A stretch of 64,000 bases of DNA from an uncultured Eggerthellaceae bacterium (GTDB taxonomy: Bacteria > Actinomycetota > Coriobacteriia > Coriobacteriales > Eggerthellaceae), in contig CANQRF010000002.1 in assembly GCA_947626195.1 (NCBI GenBank), positions 1 through 64,000 of the forward strand, written 5' to 3'. Below are positions 20,744-28,443 of this stretch, in pieces (position 1 is the first letter of the stretch; each line of letters starts with the position of its first letter). The translations under genes were made by a program, and so were the position numbers. Under the pieces are notes generated by a model. It did no database searches. It was not told where the DNA came from and saw nothing but the letters and a program-made list of their open reading frames with translations.

Positions 20744-22657
20744 TCATGCAGGTGAGTCGAGAGAGAAGCTCTTCATCGTGTCCATCGTGGCACGGATGAT
20801 GTCGGAGCGCGAGATCGTGCCCACGAGCTTGCCATGCTCCACGACCGGCATCTTCTTGATGCGGCGGTCGGCGAAGATGCGGCAGACATCCTCGAGCGGA
20901 ATGGAGGTCTCCACCGAGATCGCGTCTTTTGTGGCGATGCGCATCACGTTGAGCTGAAGCAGGTCGGCGATACGGTCGGCGAATTTCTCGCGGTCGTTGT
21001 ACTGGAAGAGCATGTTCGTGGAATCGAGGATGCTGTGATCTTGGCGCGCGATGTATTTCATGATGTCGCCATCTGAGATGAAGCCGACCACCTGCAGATC
21101 GTTGTCGACGACGGGAAGGCCGGAGGTGCGGCGCTCGGAGAGCACGCTCGTCACGGCGCTGATGGAATCCGTTGCGTATACATAATAGGGGTCGGCGTTC
21201 ATGAAGCGCCCGACGCTGAAAGTGCCGTCTTCCTCGCGGGGAACCTCCTCCAAAACGGCATTCGACTCAGGCGATTCGGTAAGCTTGCGGTCGCGCACGA
21301 TGAAACAGGCGGCGATGAGCAAAACCGCGACGATCGCCACAACGGCGATGAAGGCGAAGTGGTATCCCTCCATCGCTGCCTCCTGTGCGGGAAGGGCGGG
21401 GGAGAGCACGGCCGGCAGAGCCGAGAGTGAGACGAGAAGGGCGGTTCCCATGGAAACCGTCACTTGGTTGATGGTGTTCGAGACCGCGTTCGCATGTTGG
21501 ATCATGCGATTGTCGAGCGAGTTGATGCCCCAGGTGTTGAGCGGTGTGGTGACGAACTGCATTCCGAGTGCGTAGGCCGTGTTAAAGAGCGCGATGAAGA
21601 GCAGCGAGGTTTCGAGGCCGAAAAGCGAGTAGCCGATGCCGCCGACGAGCGCCACGCAAACGCCTGGTATGACGAGCCGGCGTGCGCCATAGCGATCGAA
21701 GAGGCGTCCGGCGATGAGGCCGCAAACGGCGCCGATGACCGCGCCGGGAAGCAGGACGAAGCCTGTTTGAAGGGCGGAATATCCGAGTGTGTTCTGAATG
21801 TAAATCGGGATGAGCACGCCCGTGCCGATCATGATGGCCTGGAATCCCGCGACGATGATAACGGCATTGCGGAAATTCGAGGTCTTCAGCACTTCGATGC
21901 GAAGCAGTGGGACGGGAAGGCGCAGTTGGCGGCGCACGAACAAAACGAGAAGCGCCGCGCCAACGACGATGAGCGCGACGCAAAGCGCGAGCTGGTTTCC
22001 CGAGGTGATCGACGAGAGGCCATAGAGGAGGGCGAGGAGCCCTGCGAGGCTCAAGATGACCGAGGGCTTATCAAAGACGGTGCGCTCGAAATCGCCGTAG
22101 TTCTTGAGAATGATGGCAGCAACGATGACGACGACGGCCATGAGGGCGGCGACGAGGAAGAACTGAGCGCGCCAGCCGATCGTGTCGACAAGGATGCCGG
22201 CGAGGGAAGGCCCGATGCAGGGTGCGAAGCCGATGACGAGCCCTGAGAGCCCCATTGCCGAACCACGTCGTTCGCGGGGGAAGATGATGAGAAGTACGGT
22301 CATCACCATGGGCCAGACGATGCCGGTGCAGGCTGCTTGGATCATGCGTCCCGCAAGCAAAAGGGGAAAGATAGGTGCAAGGCTTGAGAGAAGTGTTCCG
22401 ATGACGAAAAGCGACATGCCGCCGATGAAGAGCTGGCGCGTGGCGAAACGTCCCATAAAGTAAGCGGAGAGCGGAAACACGATGGCCTCGACGAGGGAGT
22501 AGCCCGACGTGAGCCACTGCACGGTGGTGGCGTCGATGCCCATGTCGTTCATGATGACCGGTAGCGCGGGGGAGAGAAGCGTTTGATTCAAAACGGCGAC
22601 GAAGGCGCCGGAAAGAAGCACTCCCACCATGAGGAGCTGTTGACGTGTGAGACCCAA
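20744..22657 (-). CDS. DHA2-family MFS exporter fused to a CBS domain pair
   Basis: A 637-residue membrane protein. The N-terminal 440 residues are an EmrB/QacA-type drug:proton antiporter: LLSGAFVAVLNQTLLSPALP, the motif-A-like loop FMGRFATRQLFIGG, GLVIGFAPCIGPSLAGIL (motif C type) and about 12-14 membrane spans. After the last span (FIVRDRKLTESPESN) comes a soluble tail with two CBS motifs, VGRFMNADPYYVYATDSISA to VGFISDGDIMKYIA and LNVMRIATKDAISVETSIPL to LVGTISRSDIIRATMD. CBS pairs bind adenosine nucleotides, so transport may be gated by energy or c-di-AMP-like signals. TTG at 22657 fits AAGGATAGG upstream; TTG at 22684 would add nine residues. The fusion is unusual for this transporter class. 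Confidence 0.8.
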   Translation of the reverse strand: MGLTRQQLLMVGVLLSGAFVAVLNQTLLSPALPVIMNDMGIDATTVQWLTSGYSLVEAIVFPLSAYFMGRFATRQLFIGGMSLFVIGTLLSSLAPIFPLLLAGRMIQAACTGIVWPMVMTVLLIIFPRERRGSAMGLSGLVIGFAPCIGPSLAGILVDTIGWRAQFFLVAALMAVVVIVAAIILKNYGDFERTVFDKPSVILSLAGLLALLYGLSSITSGNQLALCVALIVVGAALLVLFVRRQLRLPVPLLRIEVLKTSNFRNAVIIVAGFQAIMIGTGVLIPIYIQNTLGYSALQTGFVLLPGAVIGAVCGLIAGRLFDRYGARRLVIPGVCVALVGGIGYSLFGLETSLLFIALFNTAYALGMQFVTTPLNTWGINSLDNRMIQHANAVSNTINQVTVSMGTALLVSLSALPAVLSPALPAQEAAMEGYHFAFIAVVAIVAVLLIAACFIVRDRKLTESPESNAVLEEVPREEDGTFSVGRFMNADPYYVYATDSISAVTSVLSERRTSGLPVVDNDLQVVGFISDGDIMKYIARQDHSILDSTNMLFQYNDREKFADRIADLLQLNVMRIATKDAISVETSIPLEDVCRIFADRRIKKMPVVEHGKLVGTISRSDIIRATMDTMKSFSLDSPA

Positions 22658-22867
22658 AACGTACCTATCCTTCTCTTGAGGCAATGTGTGTTACTTTAGG
22701 GGGCTGAACTGCGGAAACGTTGGTTTCAACGCATGAGTTCCCATCCGAAGGACAATTATTGCTCACAAGAAAGACCCCTTGTCGCAAAATCACCACAATT
22801 CCATTACCAATTTGTTGAAAACCTCGTTTGCCGCAACCCTATCCGATGGCAAGAGAACGGCGAGCGA

Positions 22868-23200
22868 ATGATAACTGAGTATAATGCTCAGAAAAAGTTC
22901 GAGGAACCTATTGAGGAGCCTGTTGGTATGCGGATGTGGATAGATCGAGACGGCCGTTTGCTCACTGACGAGCAGCTATTGAGGCTTGTTGCCTATAAGG
23001 GTTCTCTTGAAGAGGCGCTCAAAGAAAAAGGCGATATTCGCCTTGTGTCTTCTGGCGGCGATCGAACCTCTTCAACGCATGAGCTTTCATCAAATGAAAA
23101 GCCTTCACTGCGGGCAGGCCTCAGCAAAGCAGAGAGCAAGGTAAGTTCTCATCGTAAGCTCGTTGATTATCTGAAAGAGGACGAGTCGCATGGAGAATAG
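22868..23200 (+). CDS. Small protein overlapping the Fic gene
   Basis: A 110-residue, charged protein with no family I recognise. ATG at 22868 is preceded by GGCGAG; longer in-frame starts exist from 22733 but have poorer sequence character. The middle (MRMWIDRDGRLLTDEQLLRL) is compact and the C-terminal half is Ser/Lys-rich and helical (KLVDYLKEDESHGE). Its last 11 bases overlap the Fic start, implying coupled translation, the usual layout for a toxin partner or adaptor. It lacks an obvious inhibitory motif of its own. Confidence 0.5.
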   Translation: MITEYNAQKKFEEPIEEPVGMRMWIDRDGRLLTDEQLLRLVAYKGSLEEALKEKGDIRLVSSGGDRTSSTHELSSNEKPSLRAGLSKAESKVSSHRKLVDYLKEDESHGE

Positions 23201-23960
23201 TCTGATAGCCGAGGCGTATGGGCGTCTTTGCGCATCATGGGGCTCTCTCAAAGAAGACGAAAGGGATCTTCGCCTCGAACGCTTCAAGGTGGTGTATTCC
23301 TATAATTCGGGTTCGCTGGAAAATCCTGAGATTACCTACCATGACACAGCGGAGGTCTTCGACAAAAACAGTATTTCAAATTTTTCAGGAGACGTGCGCA
23401 CTATCTACGAGATTACCAATTTGAAGCATGCGTGGTCCTGGCTTATGGATGCGGTGTGCTCAAATTCGCCCTTCACTCTCGCGATGCTGCTTGATGCGCA
23501 CCGCGTGTTGACGGCGGAAACCTACGACGAAGATCGTTGGGCGAAAGGCGAACGGCCTGGAACATTCAAGCGCGGTGATTACCGTGTCGCCGATAACGTG
23601 GGGCTACCTCCCGAAGAGGTAGAGCCTGCGGTCAGGGAGCTTCTTGAGGAAATGGCTGAGGCCATGAAAGCTCACGGAACCTCGGCAAACGCTTCGAAAA
23701 ATGCGTTGACGATAGCCGCCTATGCGCATGCCCGCTTGGTGGATATTCATCCTTTTGCTGATGGCAATGGGCGCGTCGCGCGGCTGTTTATGAATTATGT
23801 TTTCATGGCTCTTAAAAGGCCGCCGTGCTCGATCAGTGTCGACGACCGCATGGCCTACTTCGGGGCGCTCAACGCCTTTCATGTGACGCGGGATCTTGCG
23901 CCGTTTAAAACGTTCCTGCAGGTACAAGCGCTGAAAACGTGGAACGACGAGGTTGTTTAG
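23190..23960 (+). CDS. Fic-domain protein (AMP transferase type, N-terminal inhibitory motif)
   Basis: A 256-residue Fic enzyme, expected to transfer AMP (or another phosphate-linked group) to a Ser/Thr/Tyr of a target protein. The active loop is HPFADGNGRVAR at 187-198, fitting HxFx(D/E)GNGRxxR. The flap PGTFKRGDYRV is at 123-133. SGSLEN at 40-45 fits the (S/T)xxxE(G/N) inhibitory helix placed at the N-terminus, as in class II Fic proteins whose activity is self-blocked through the Glu. The gene follows a small overlapping partner and its stop overlaps the stop of the convergent next gene. Targets are unknown. Confidence 0.9.
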   Translation: MENSLIAEAYGRLCASWGSLKEDERDLRLERFKVVYSYNSGSLENPEITYHDTAEVFDKNSISNFSGDVRTIYEITNLKHAWSWLMDAVCSNSPFTLAMLLDAHRVLTAETYDEDRWAKGERPGTFKRGDYRVADNVGLPPEEVEPAVRELLEEMAEAMKAHGTSANASKNALTIAAYAHARLVDIHPFADGNGRVARLFMNYVFMALKRPPCSISVDDRMAYFGALNAFHVTRDLAPFKTFLQVQALKTWNDEVV

Positions 23961-24490
23961 GCGGCGAGCATTTTCTGCCGAAGTTCGAGGGCCTTGGAGA
24001 AGAGCATCTTGGCGCAGGGGCCGACGATGAAAAACGAGACGATAGTTGCGCTGATGTAAATAATGGGAAGGATGCCCAAATAGGAGCTAGCGAATGTCGA
24101 GAGGCCGCTCAAAGACTGAGACATGAGCACGCAACTTACCGCCGTGCCGAGTGCGCACATGATGGTTGCCATGAACGCGACGTTTGTGAGCACGATGCCG
24201 AGCGAGAGCTGCAATCCGCGGAAACGTGGCGCAAGGACACGACCAATGATTGCCCCGATCGGCTTCTCAAAGAGAAAGAGGCGAATGGATGCCCCGACGA
24301 GAATCATTACAGGGACGACATGTGTGAGGATGAAGAGGTACTCTGGCAGTGTCATCGAGGTGACGATGCCGACGATGCTGATCATGCAGACGCCCATGCC
24401 GACTGCCATAAACAACGTGAAAAGCACGCTCTGTTTGAAGCTTTGCGGCATCGGGCAATGGCCGATTAAGTATCGATGGTAGGAACGCAT
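23957..24490 (-). CDS. Four-span membrane protein, DUF2798-like
   Basis: A 177-residue integral membrane protein. Hydrophobic spans lie at about 18-40, 50-72, 98-122 and 138-162. Each half begins with a short basic stretch then a helix containing Met and Thr (FTLFMAVGMGVCMISIVGIV; LTNVAFMATIMCALGTAVS), a tandem pattern like small DUF2798 proteins, which I propose only tentatively. AAGGAG lies just before ATG. The gene converges with Fic, sharing three stop-codon bases. Function unknown. Confidence 0.65.
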   Translation of the reverse strand: MRSYHRYLIGHCPMPQSFKQSVLFTLFMAVGMGVCMISIVGIVTSMTLPEYLFILTHVVPVMILVGASIRLFLFEKPIGAIIGRVLAPRFRGLQLSLGIVLTNVAFMATIMCALGTAVSCVLMSQSLSGLSTFASSYLGILPIIYISATIVSFFIVGPCAKMLFSKALELRQKMLAA

Positions 24491-24793
24491 GAAAAACTCC
24501 TTCGTGACGTGCGTATTTGATTGTTGCTTGGGTTTTCATGTTGATTCTCTCAATGGCGGGCAAGCAAAATTTGCCGCACGACGAGAAGGATGTGTGGACC
24601 TCAAACCAACACCTCATTGGGCATTTATCGTAGCACAACGACGCGTCAGCAACACCTGAAAAACACATTTGCCAATGACCAATCGCGTTGCCACAGAAAG
24701 CTTCCCCCTGATTCCTCTGGCATGCAATCTTGCGCGATGTTAACATTTGAGATGTGCGTGAAACGCAGCTATCGTTTAAGGAGGGTAATCATC
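24491..24793. other. Intergenic gap between divergent genes
   Basis: A 303-base gap between the membrane protein (minus) and the lipoprotein (plus). It should carry two divergent promoters, but I see no convincing -35/-10 pair, repeat, RNA or small gene in it. Confidence 0.5.
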
Positions 24794-25357
24794 ATGCGTA
24801 AACTTCTGACTGTGTTCACCGTCATCGTTGCGGTTGCTTTTTCGGCCTTGTGCCTTGGCGCTTGCAGTCAAGCACCAAGTGCTGAGCAGCAGATCCGCGA
24901 CTCTTTGACTCAAGAGCTCGATACCGTCAAGAGCCTCGATCCGGAGATCGTCTCGGCTATGGAGCAGGGCGTTGGATCGAGCGTCAATCTTGCCGACTAC
25001 GGCGTCGATTCGCAGGAATTCGTCAAATCCTATTTCGAGGGATTCGACTATACGATCGACAGCGTCACCGTCGATGGCGATTCCGCTGAAGCAACGGTTA
25101 CCATCACCTGCAAGAGCCTCTCTGATTTTCAAGCGAAAATGGAGGATGGCGCCTCGGATCTTCTCGATCAGGTGACAAACGGAGAAACGATCGAAGACAT
25201 CAATACGGCGATCGGGGATGTGGTCGTAGAGGCCATTGGGCAGACGGAGCTGGCCCAGACCGAGCCGATTACCATCGATTACAACCTCGTCAATGGCACT
25301 TGGGAGCCGAGCCTTTCCGCATCAAGCGTTTTGAGCATCGCACTCACCGAGCTGTAA
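24794..25357 (+). CDS. Secreted lipoprotein of unknown function
   Basis: A 187-residue protein behind a strong AAGGAGGG site. The N-terminus is a lipoprotein signal with lipobox LGAC at C24. The mature part is acidic and repeats short alpha/beta elements (QQIRDSLTQELDTVKSL, YFEGFDYTIDSVTVDGDSAEATVTITCKS, TEPITIDYNLVNGTW), a layout typical of small substrate-binding or cell-wall-associated lipoproteins in this bacterial group. No catalytic motif is visible. Two hairpins follow the stop. Confidence 0.75.
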   Translation: MRKLLTVFTVIVAVAFSALCLGACSQAPSAEQQIRDSLTQELDTVKSLDPEIVSAMEQGVGSSVNLADYGVDSQEFVKSYFEGFDYTIDSVTVDGDSAEATVTITCKSLSDFQAKMEDGASDLLDQVTNGETIEDINTAIGDVVVEAIGQTELAQTEPITIDYNLVNGTWEPSLSASSVLSIALTEL

Positions 25358-25389
25358 GCAGCACGATTCACAAGGCGGGGGATAGAACG

Positions 25390-25497
25390 GTGGGCTCGAA
25401 AATCGAGCCCACTTTGCTTGAAGGGTCAAATCAACTGGCGGCCAAAAGCGACCCGTCAAGCCATCACATCGAGCGCAAGCTTGATGGGTCGCTTTTT
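25390..25497. terminator. Two hairpins forming a bidirectional terminator
   Basis: First stem GTGGGCTCGA / TCGAGCCCAC (25390-25412) followed by TTTGCTT on the plus strand ends the lipoprotein gene. Second stem AAAAGCGACCCGTCAAG / CTTGATGGGTCGCTTTTT (25444-25497) has A-runs on one side and T-runs on the other, so it can stop transcription of the aldose epimerase gene from the minus strand as well. Confidence 0.75.
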
Positions 25498-25518
25498 GTG
25501 TCAAAGAGTTTGTCTGCG

Positions 25519-26433
25519 TTAGAAGGGCTGCATGGTGAAGGCGATCTCGAACGATTCGCCGGGCTGAAGGATCTTCATGCCGCGCTTATGGGCGAGCACA
25601 TCGTCCTCGTCGGTGCCGGTGGCGCAACCCGTCCAGGGCTCCACGCAAACGAAGGGGGCGTCGTTGGGCGCCGACCAGCTTCCGCAGTAGTCGAAGCCGG
25701 GGAAGACCACGCGCACGCCATGACCGCTCTTCGTTCCGCGCAGCGTGATCGTGCGGTCGGGAACGTCGTGGAAGATGATCGTGTCGATGTCGTAGGTGCG
25801 ATGCGTGAGCGGCAGCGCGTCGGCATCCTCGACCACTGAGAACAGATCATCCCAATCGATGAGGTGGTCGGCGTTCAAGGTCGGAGACTTATAGGTCCAC
25901 GGTTGGGTGAACTCGAGGCGGTAATCCTCGAAGCGCTCATCGGATGCCGGGTCGAGCGGCACGTTGAAGCCCGGGTGTCCGCCGATGGTGAACGGCATCG
26001 GCGCATCATCGTCGTTCACGACGCGATAGCGCTGCTCCACCGTGTCGTCGGGGAAGATCGTGAATGTGGTGAAGAGGGTGAAACGGTAGGGATAGGCCGC
26101 GAGCGTTTCATCGTTCGACGTCAAGCGGAAAACGAGCTTGCTCGTGCTTTTCTCGATGAGATGGTGCGAGCAGAGCCGTGCGATGCCATGGAGTTGAAGA
26201 GGCGCAGGCCCGTTTCCGGTCTCGGCATGGTTGTCGCGCAAAAAGCCGATGTTCGGGAACAGGGTGGGGGAACGGTAGTCCCAATAGCGGGGGTCTCCCT
26301 GCCACAGGTACTCGAGGCCGTGGAACTTCAGGCTCTGCATCTCAGCGCCAAGCTCTGCGATTGTGATCTCAAGGCCGGTTTCCCCGATGGTGTGCTTCGG
26401 CGATGCGGCAAGTTCCTCCAGATGAGTTGTCAT
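25519..26433 (-). CDS. Aldose 1-epimerase family protein (LacX type)
   Basis: A 304-residue mutarotase-fold enzyme, predicted to interconvert anomers of a hexose or hexose phosphate. Family points: LGAEMQSLKFHGLEYLWQG near the N-terminus, the first catalytic His in LQLHGIARL, the second in TIGGHPGFNVPL, and the putative catalytic Glu in FVCVEPWTGCATG. GAGGGGGAG precedes ATG. It is followed by a bidirectional terminator and preceded by the terminator of sstT, so it is transcribed alone. Confidence 0.85.
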   Translation of the reverse strand: MTTHLEELAASPKHTIGETGLEITIAELGAEMQSLKFHGLEYLWQGDPRYWDYRSPTLFPNIGFLRDNHAETGNGPAPLQLHGIARLCSHHLIEKSTSKLVFRLTSNDETLAAYPYRFTLFTTFTIFPDDTVEQRYRVVNDDDAPMPFTIGGHPGFNVPLDPASDERFEDYRLEFTQPWTYKSPTLNADHLIDWDDLFSVVEDADALPLTHRTYDIDTIIFHDVPDRTITLRGTKSGHGVRVVFPGFDYCGSWSAPNDAPFVCVEPWTGCATGTDEDDVLAHKRGMKILQPGESFEIAFTMQPF

Positions 26434-26488
26434 AGCTCCCCCTCGTCCATACCTTGGTTACCTTGGCTCCCTGCCTCGGTTTTCTCCC

Positions 26489-26522
26489 AATAAAGAAACG
26501 CGCCCCTATTATAAGAGGCGCG
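26489..26522 (-). terminator. Intrinsic terminator of sstT
   Basis: On the minus strand, CGCGCCTC and GGGGCGCG pair (one G-T) around TTATAATA and are followed by TTTCTTTATT. Confidence 0.7.
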
Positions 26523-26563
26523 CCAGCTTTCGTAGTTTTCAACTCGCTATCAGTTGATTTCGA

Positions 26564-27865
26564 TCAATCGATCTCGTCGAGCGAGAAGTTGTCGCGCCCG
26601 AGCTTGGGTTCTTTGCCGGCCTTGATCTGCGCGCGGTAATCCGCCGTTGCGGTGAACACCACGTCGGAAGAGGAGTTGAGCGCGGTCTCGCACGAATCCT
26701 GAACGACGCTGATGATGAAGCCGATGGCGATCATCTGGGACGCCACATCGCCGGTGATGCCGAAGAGCGAGCAGGCGAGCGGGATGAGCAGAAGCGAGCC
26801 GCCGGCAACGCCCGAGGCGCCGCATGCGGAGACCGCCGCGAGGACGGAGAGGATGATGGCGGTGAACGGATCCACGGGGATGCCGAGCGTGTGGCAGGCG
26901 GTCATTGTCATCACCGTGATGGTGACGGCGGCGCCGGCCATGTTGATTGTGGCGCCCAAGGGGATCGAGACCGAATAGTTATCGGGGTCGAGGCCGAGCT
27001 TGCGGCAGAGCTCCATGTTGACGGGGATGTTCGCTGCGGAGCTGCGGGTGAAGAACGCGGTGATGCCGGAGTCCTTCAAGCAACGCAGGATGAGCGGATA
27101 GGGGTTGCGATGCACGAACACATAGACGAGGATCGGGTTCGTGACGAAGGCGATGAAGAGCATGCAGCCGACGAGAACCGCCATGAGCACGCCGTAGTCG
27201 ATGAAGATCTCAAGGCCGTTCTGCGAAACCGACGCATAGACGAGGCCCATGATGCCGAAGGGAGCGAGGCTGATGACCCAGCGCACGACCTTCGAGATGG
27301 CGTCGGAGACCGCGCCGAACACATCTTTCGTATTCTGGCTTGCGGCGCGTAGCGCGATGCCGAGGACGACGCCCCAAGCGAGGATGCCGATGTAGTTGGC
27401 GTTTGAGAGGGCTTCGACGGGATTCGAGACGATGTTCATGAGCAGCGTCAAGATGACCTCGCCGATCCCTTGGGGAGCCTCGCCTGTCTCCACGGGCTGG
27501 ACGAGCTGCACCGTTGTGGGGAAGATGAAGCTCGCAGCGACGGCAACCACGGCAGCGATGAACGTCGAGAGAACATAGAGGAGGATGACGGTTCTCATCG
27601 ATCCTGCCGCCTTCGCGTTGCAAAGGGCGCTGATCACGAGGAAGAAGACGAGGATCGGCGCAACGGCCTTCAACGCTCCCGTGAACAGCGATCCGAAGAG
27701 GATGAAGAGCTCGTTGAAGAACGACACGACGGGTGCCGTCTGGAGCGGATCCTCAAGAAGCGGCTTGAAGATAACGGCGATGATGGCGCCGATGACCAAA
27801 CCGATGACGATACGGAGGATCAAGCTCGTATCGTTGTACTTTTTCACGACATCTTTGAAACTCAT
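26564..27865 (-). CDS. sstT: Serine/threonine:sodium symporter
   Basis: A 433-residue transporter of the dicarboxylate/amino acid:cation symporter family, taking up serine and threonine with sodium. Landmarks: the long hydrophobic N-terminal half, SSAANIPVNMEL (hairpin-1 serine motif), GATINMAGAAVTITVMTMT (the NMxGT-like sodium/substrate motif) and VQDSCETALNSSSDVVFTA near the C-terminus. LTTR- or T-box-like control was not seen. GAGG precedes ATG at 27865. The 229-base upstream gap (27866-28094) contains the tRNA-Gly terminator and no clear promoter. Confidence 0.92.
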   Translation of the reverse strand: MSFKDVVKKYNDTSLILRIVIGLVIGAIIAVIFKPLLEDPLQTAPVVSFFNELFILFGSLFTGALKAVAPILVFFLVISALCNAKAAGSMRTVILLYVLSTFIAAVVAVAASFIFPTTVQLVQPVETGEAPQGIGEVILTLLMNIVSNPVEALSNANYIGILAWGVVLGIALRAASQNTKDVFGAVSDAISKVVRWVISLAPFGIMGLVYASVSQNGLEIFIDYGVLMAVLVGCMLFIAFVTNPILVYVFVHRNPYPLILRCLKDSGITAFFTRSSAANIPVNMELCRKLGLDPDNYSVSIPLGATINMAGAAVTITVMTMTACHTLGIPVDPFTAIILSVLAAVSACGASGVAGGSLLLIPLACSLFGITGDVASQMIAIGFIISVVQDSCETALNSSSDVVFTATADYRAQIKAGKEPKLGRDNFSLDEID

Positions 27866-28054
27866 GGAAACCTCAATTCCCCAAAAGCGAGTACGTTCGG
27901 CTTATAGGGCAAAACCGCCAAGGCGTTTTTGCTCGATAAGCGGTGCTTTCGCCCCGATTCTAACGATACGCTGGGAAAATCGCTTTAGCATGATGGAGAA
28001 CGGGGCGTGATACGCGGGTTTCCGGTAGGAAATCGCGTGCTAAAGGCGTTGTAA

Positions 28055-28085
28055 GGCAAAAAAGAAGGGGAACATGACGTTCCCC
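28055..28085 (-). terminator. Intrinsic terminator of tRNA-Gly
   Basis: Minus-strand stem GGGGAAC / GTTCCCC with a 5-base loop followed by TTCTTTTTTG. Confidence 0.8.
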
Positions 28086-28094
28086 GCATTTTCA

Positions 28095-28170
28095 TGGAGC
28101 GGACAACGGGGTTCGAACCCGCGACCCCCACCTTGGCAAGGTGGTGCTCTACCAGCTGAGCCATGTCCGC
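28095..28170 (-). tRNA. tRNA-Gly (GCC)
   Basis: A 76-base cloverleaf with encoded CCA: acceptor GCGGACA / TGTCCGC, D arm GGCTCAGCTGGTAGAGC, anticodon loop TTGCCAA (anticodon GCC), T arm CGGGTTCGAACCCCG, discriminator T. Confidence 0.95.
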
Positions 28171-28182
28171 AAGCAAGGCGTT

Positions 28183-28211
28183 ATGATAATTGATTGCCTC
28201 ACACCGCGCAA
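28183..28211 (-). promoter_or_regulatory. Promoter of tRNA-Gly
   Basis: On the minus strand TTGCGC, a 17-base spacer and TATCAT, with the -10 ending 13 bases before the tRNA 5' end. Confidence 0.55.
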
Positions 28212-28305
28212 GAAGCAATTTTAAAGAGCATCTTTTCGCTTTGCGCACTATCTGTTAATATATCGCGTTGCCTCGAGTTGCACCATTGATGCAGCTTGAA
28301 AATGC

Positions 28306-28380
28306 GGGCGCTTAGCTCAGGGGGAGAGCGCTTCCCTGACACGGAAGAGGCCACAAGTTCAAATCTTGTAGCGCCCACCA
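28306..28380 (+). tRNA. tRNA-Val (GAC)
   Basis: A 75-base cloverleaf with encoded CCA: acceptor GGGCGCT / AGCGCCC, D arm TAGCTCAGGGGGAGAGC, anticodon loop CTGACAC (anticodon GAC), T arm ACAAGTTCAAATCTTGT. Confidence 0.95.
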
Positions 28381-28389
28381 TAAACGACA

Positions 28390-28426
28390 GCAGGTCAGCG
28401 TGCTTTTTGCGGCTGGCCTGCTTTGT
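28390..28426 (+). terminator. Intrinsic terminator of tRNA-Val
   Basis: Stem GCAGGTCAGC / GCTGGCCTGC (one G-T pair) followed by TTTGTT, 10 bases after the tRNA. Confidence 0.7.
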
Positions 28427-28443
28427 TAAAGACAGGATGTGCC

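Noticed and set aside
28055-28426. tRNA-Gly and tRNA-Val region as another integration site
   Set aside because: Both tRNAs are intact and no partial copy of either was found in the window.
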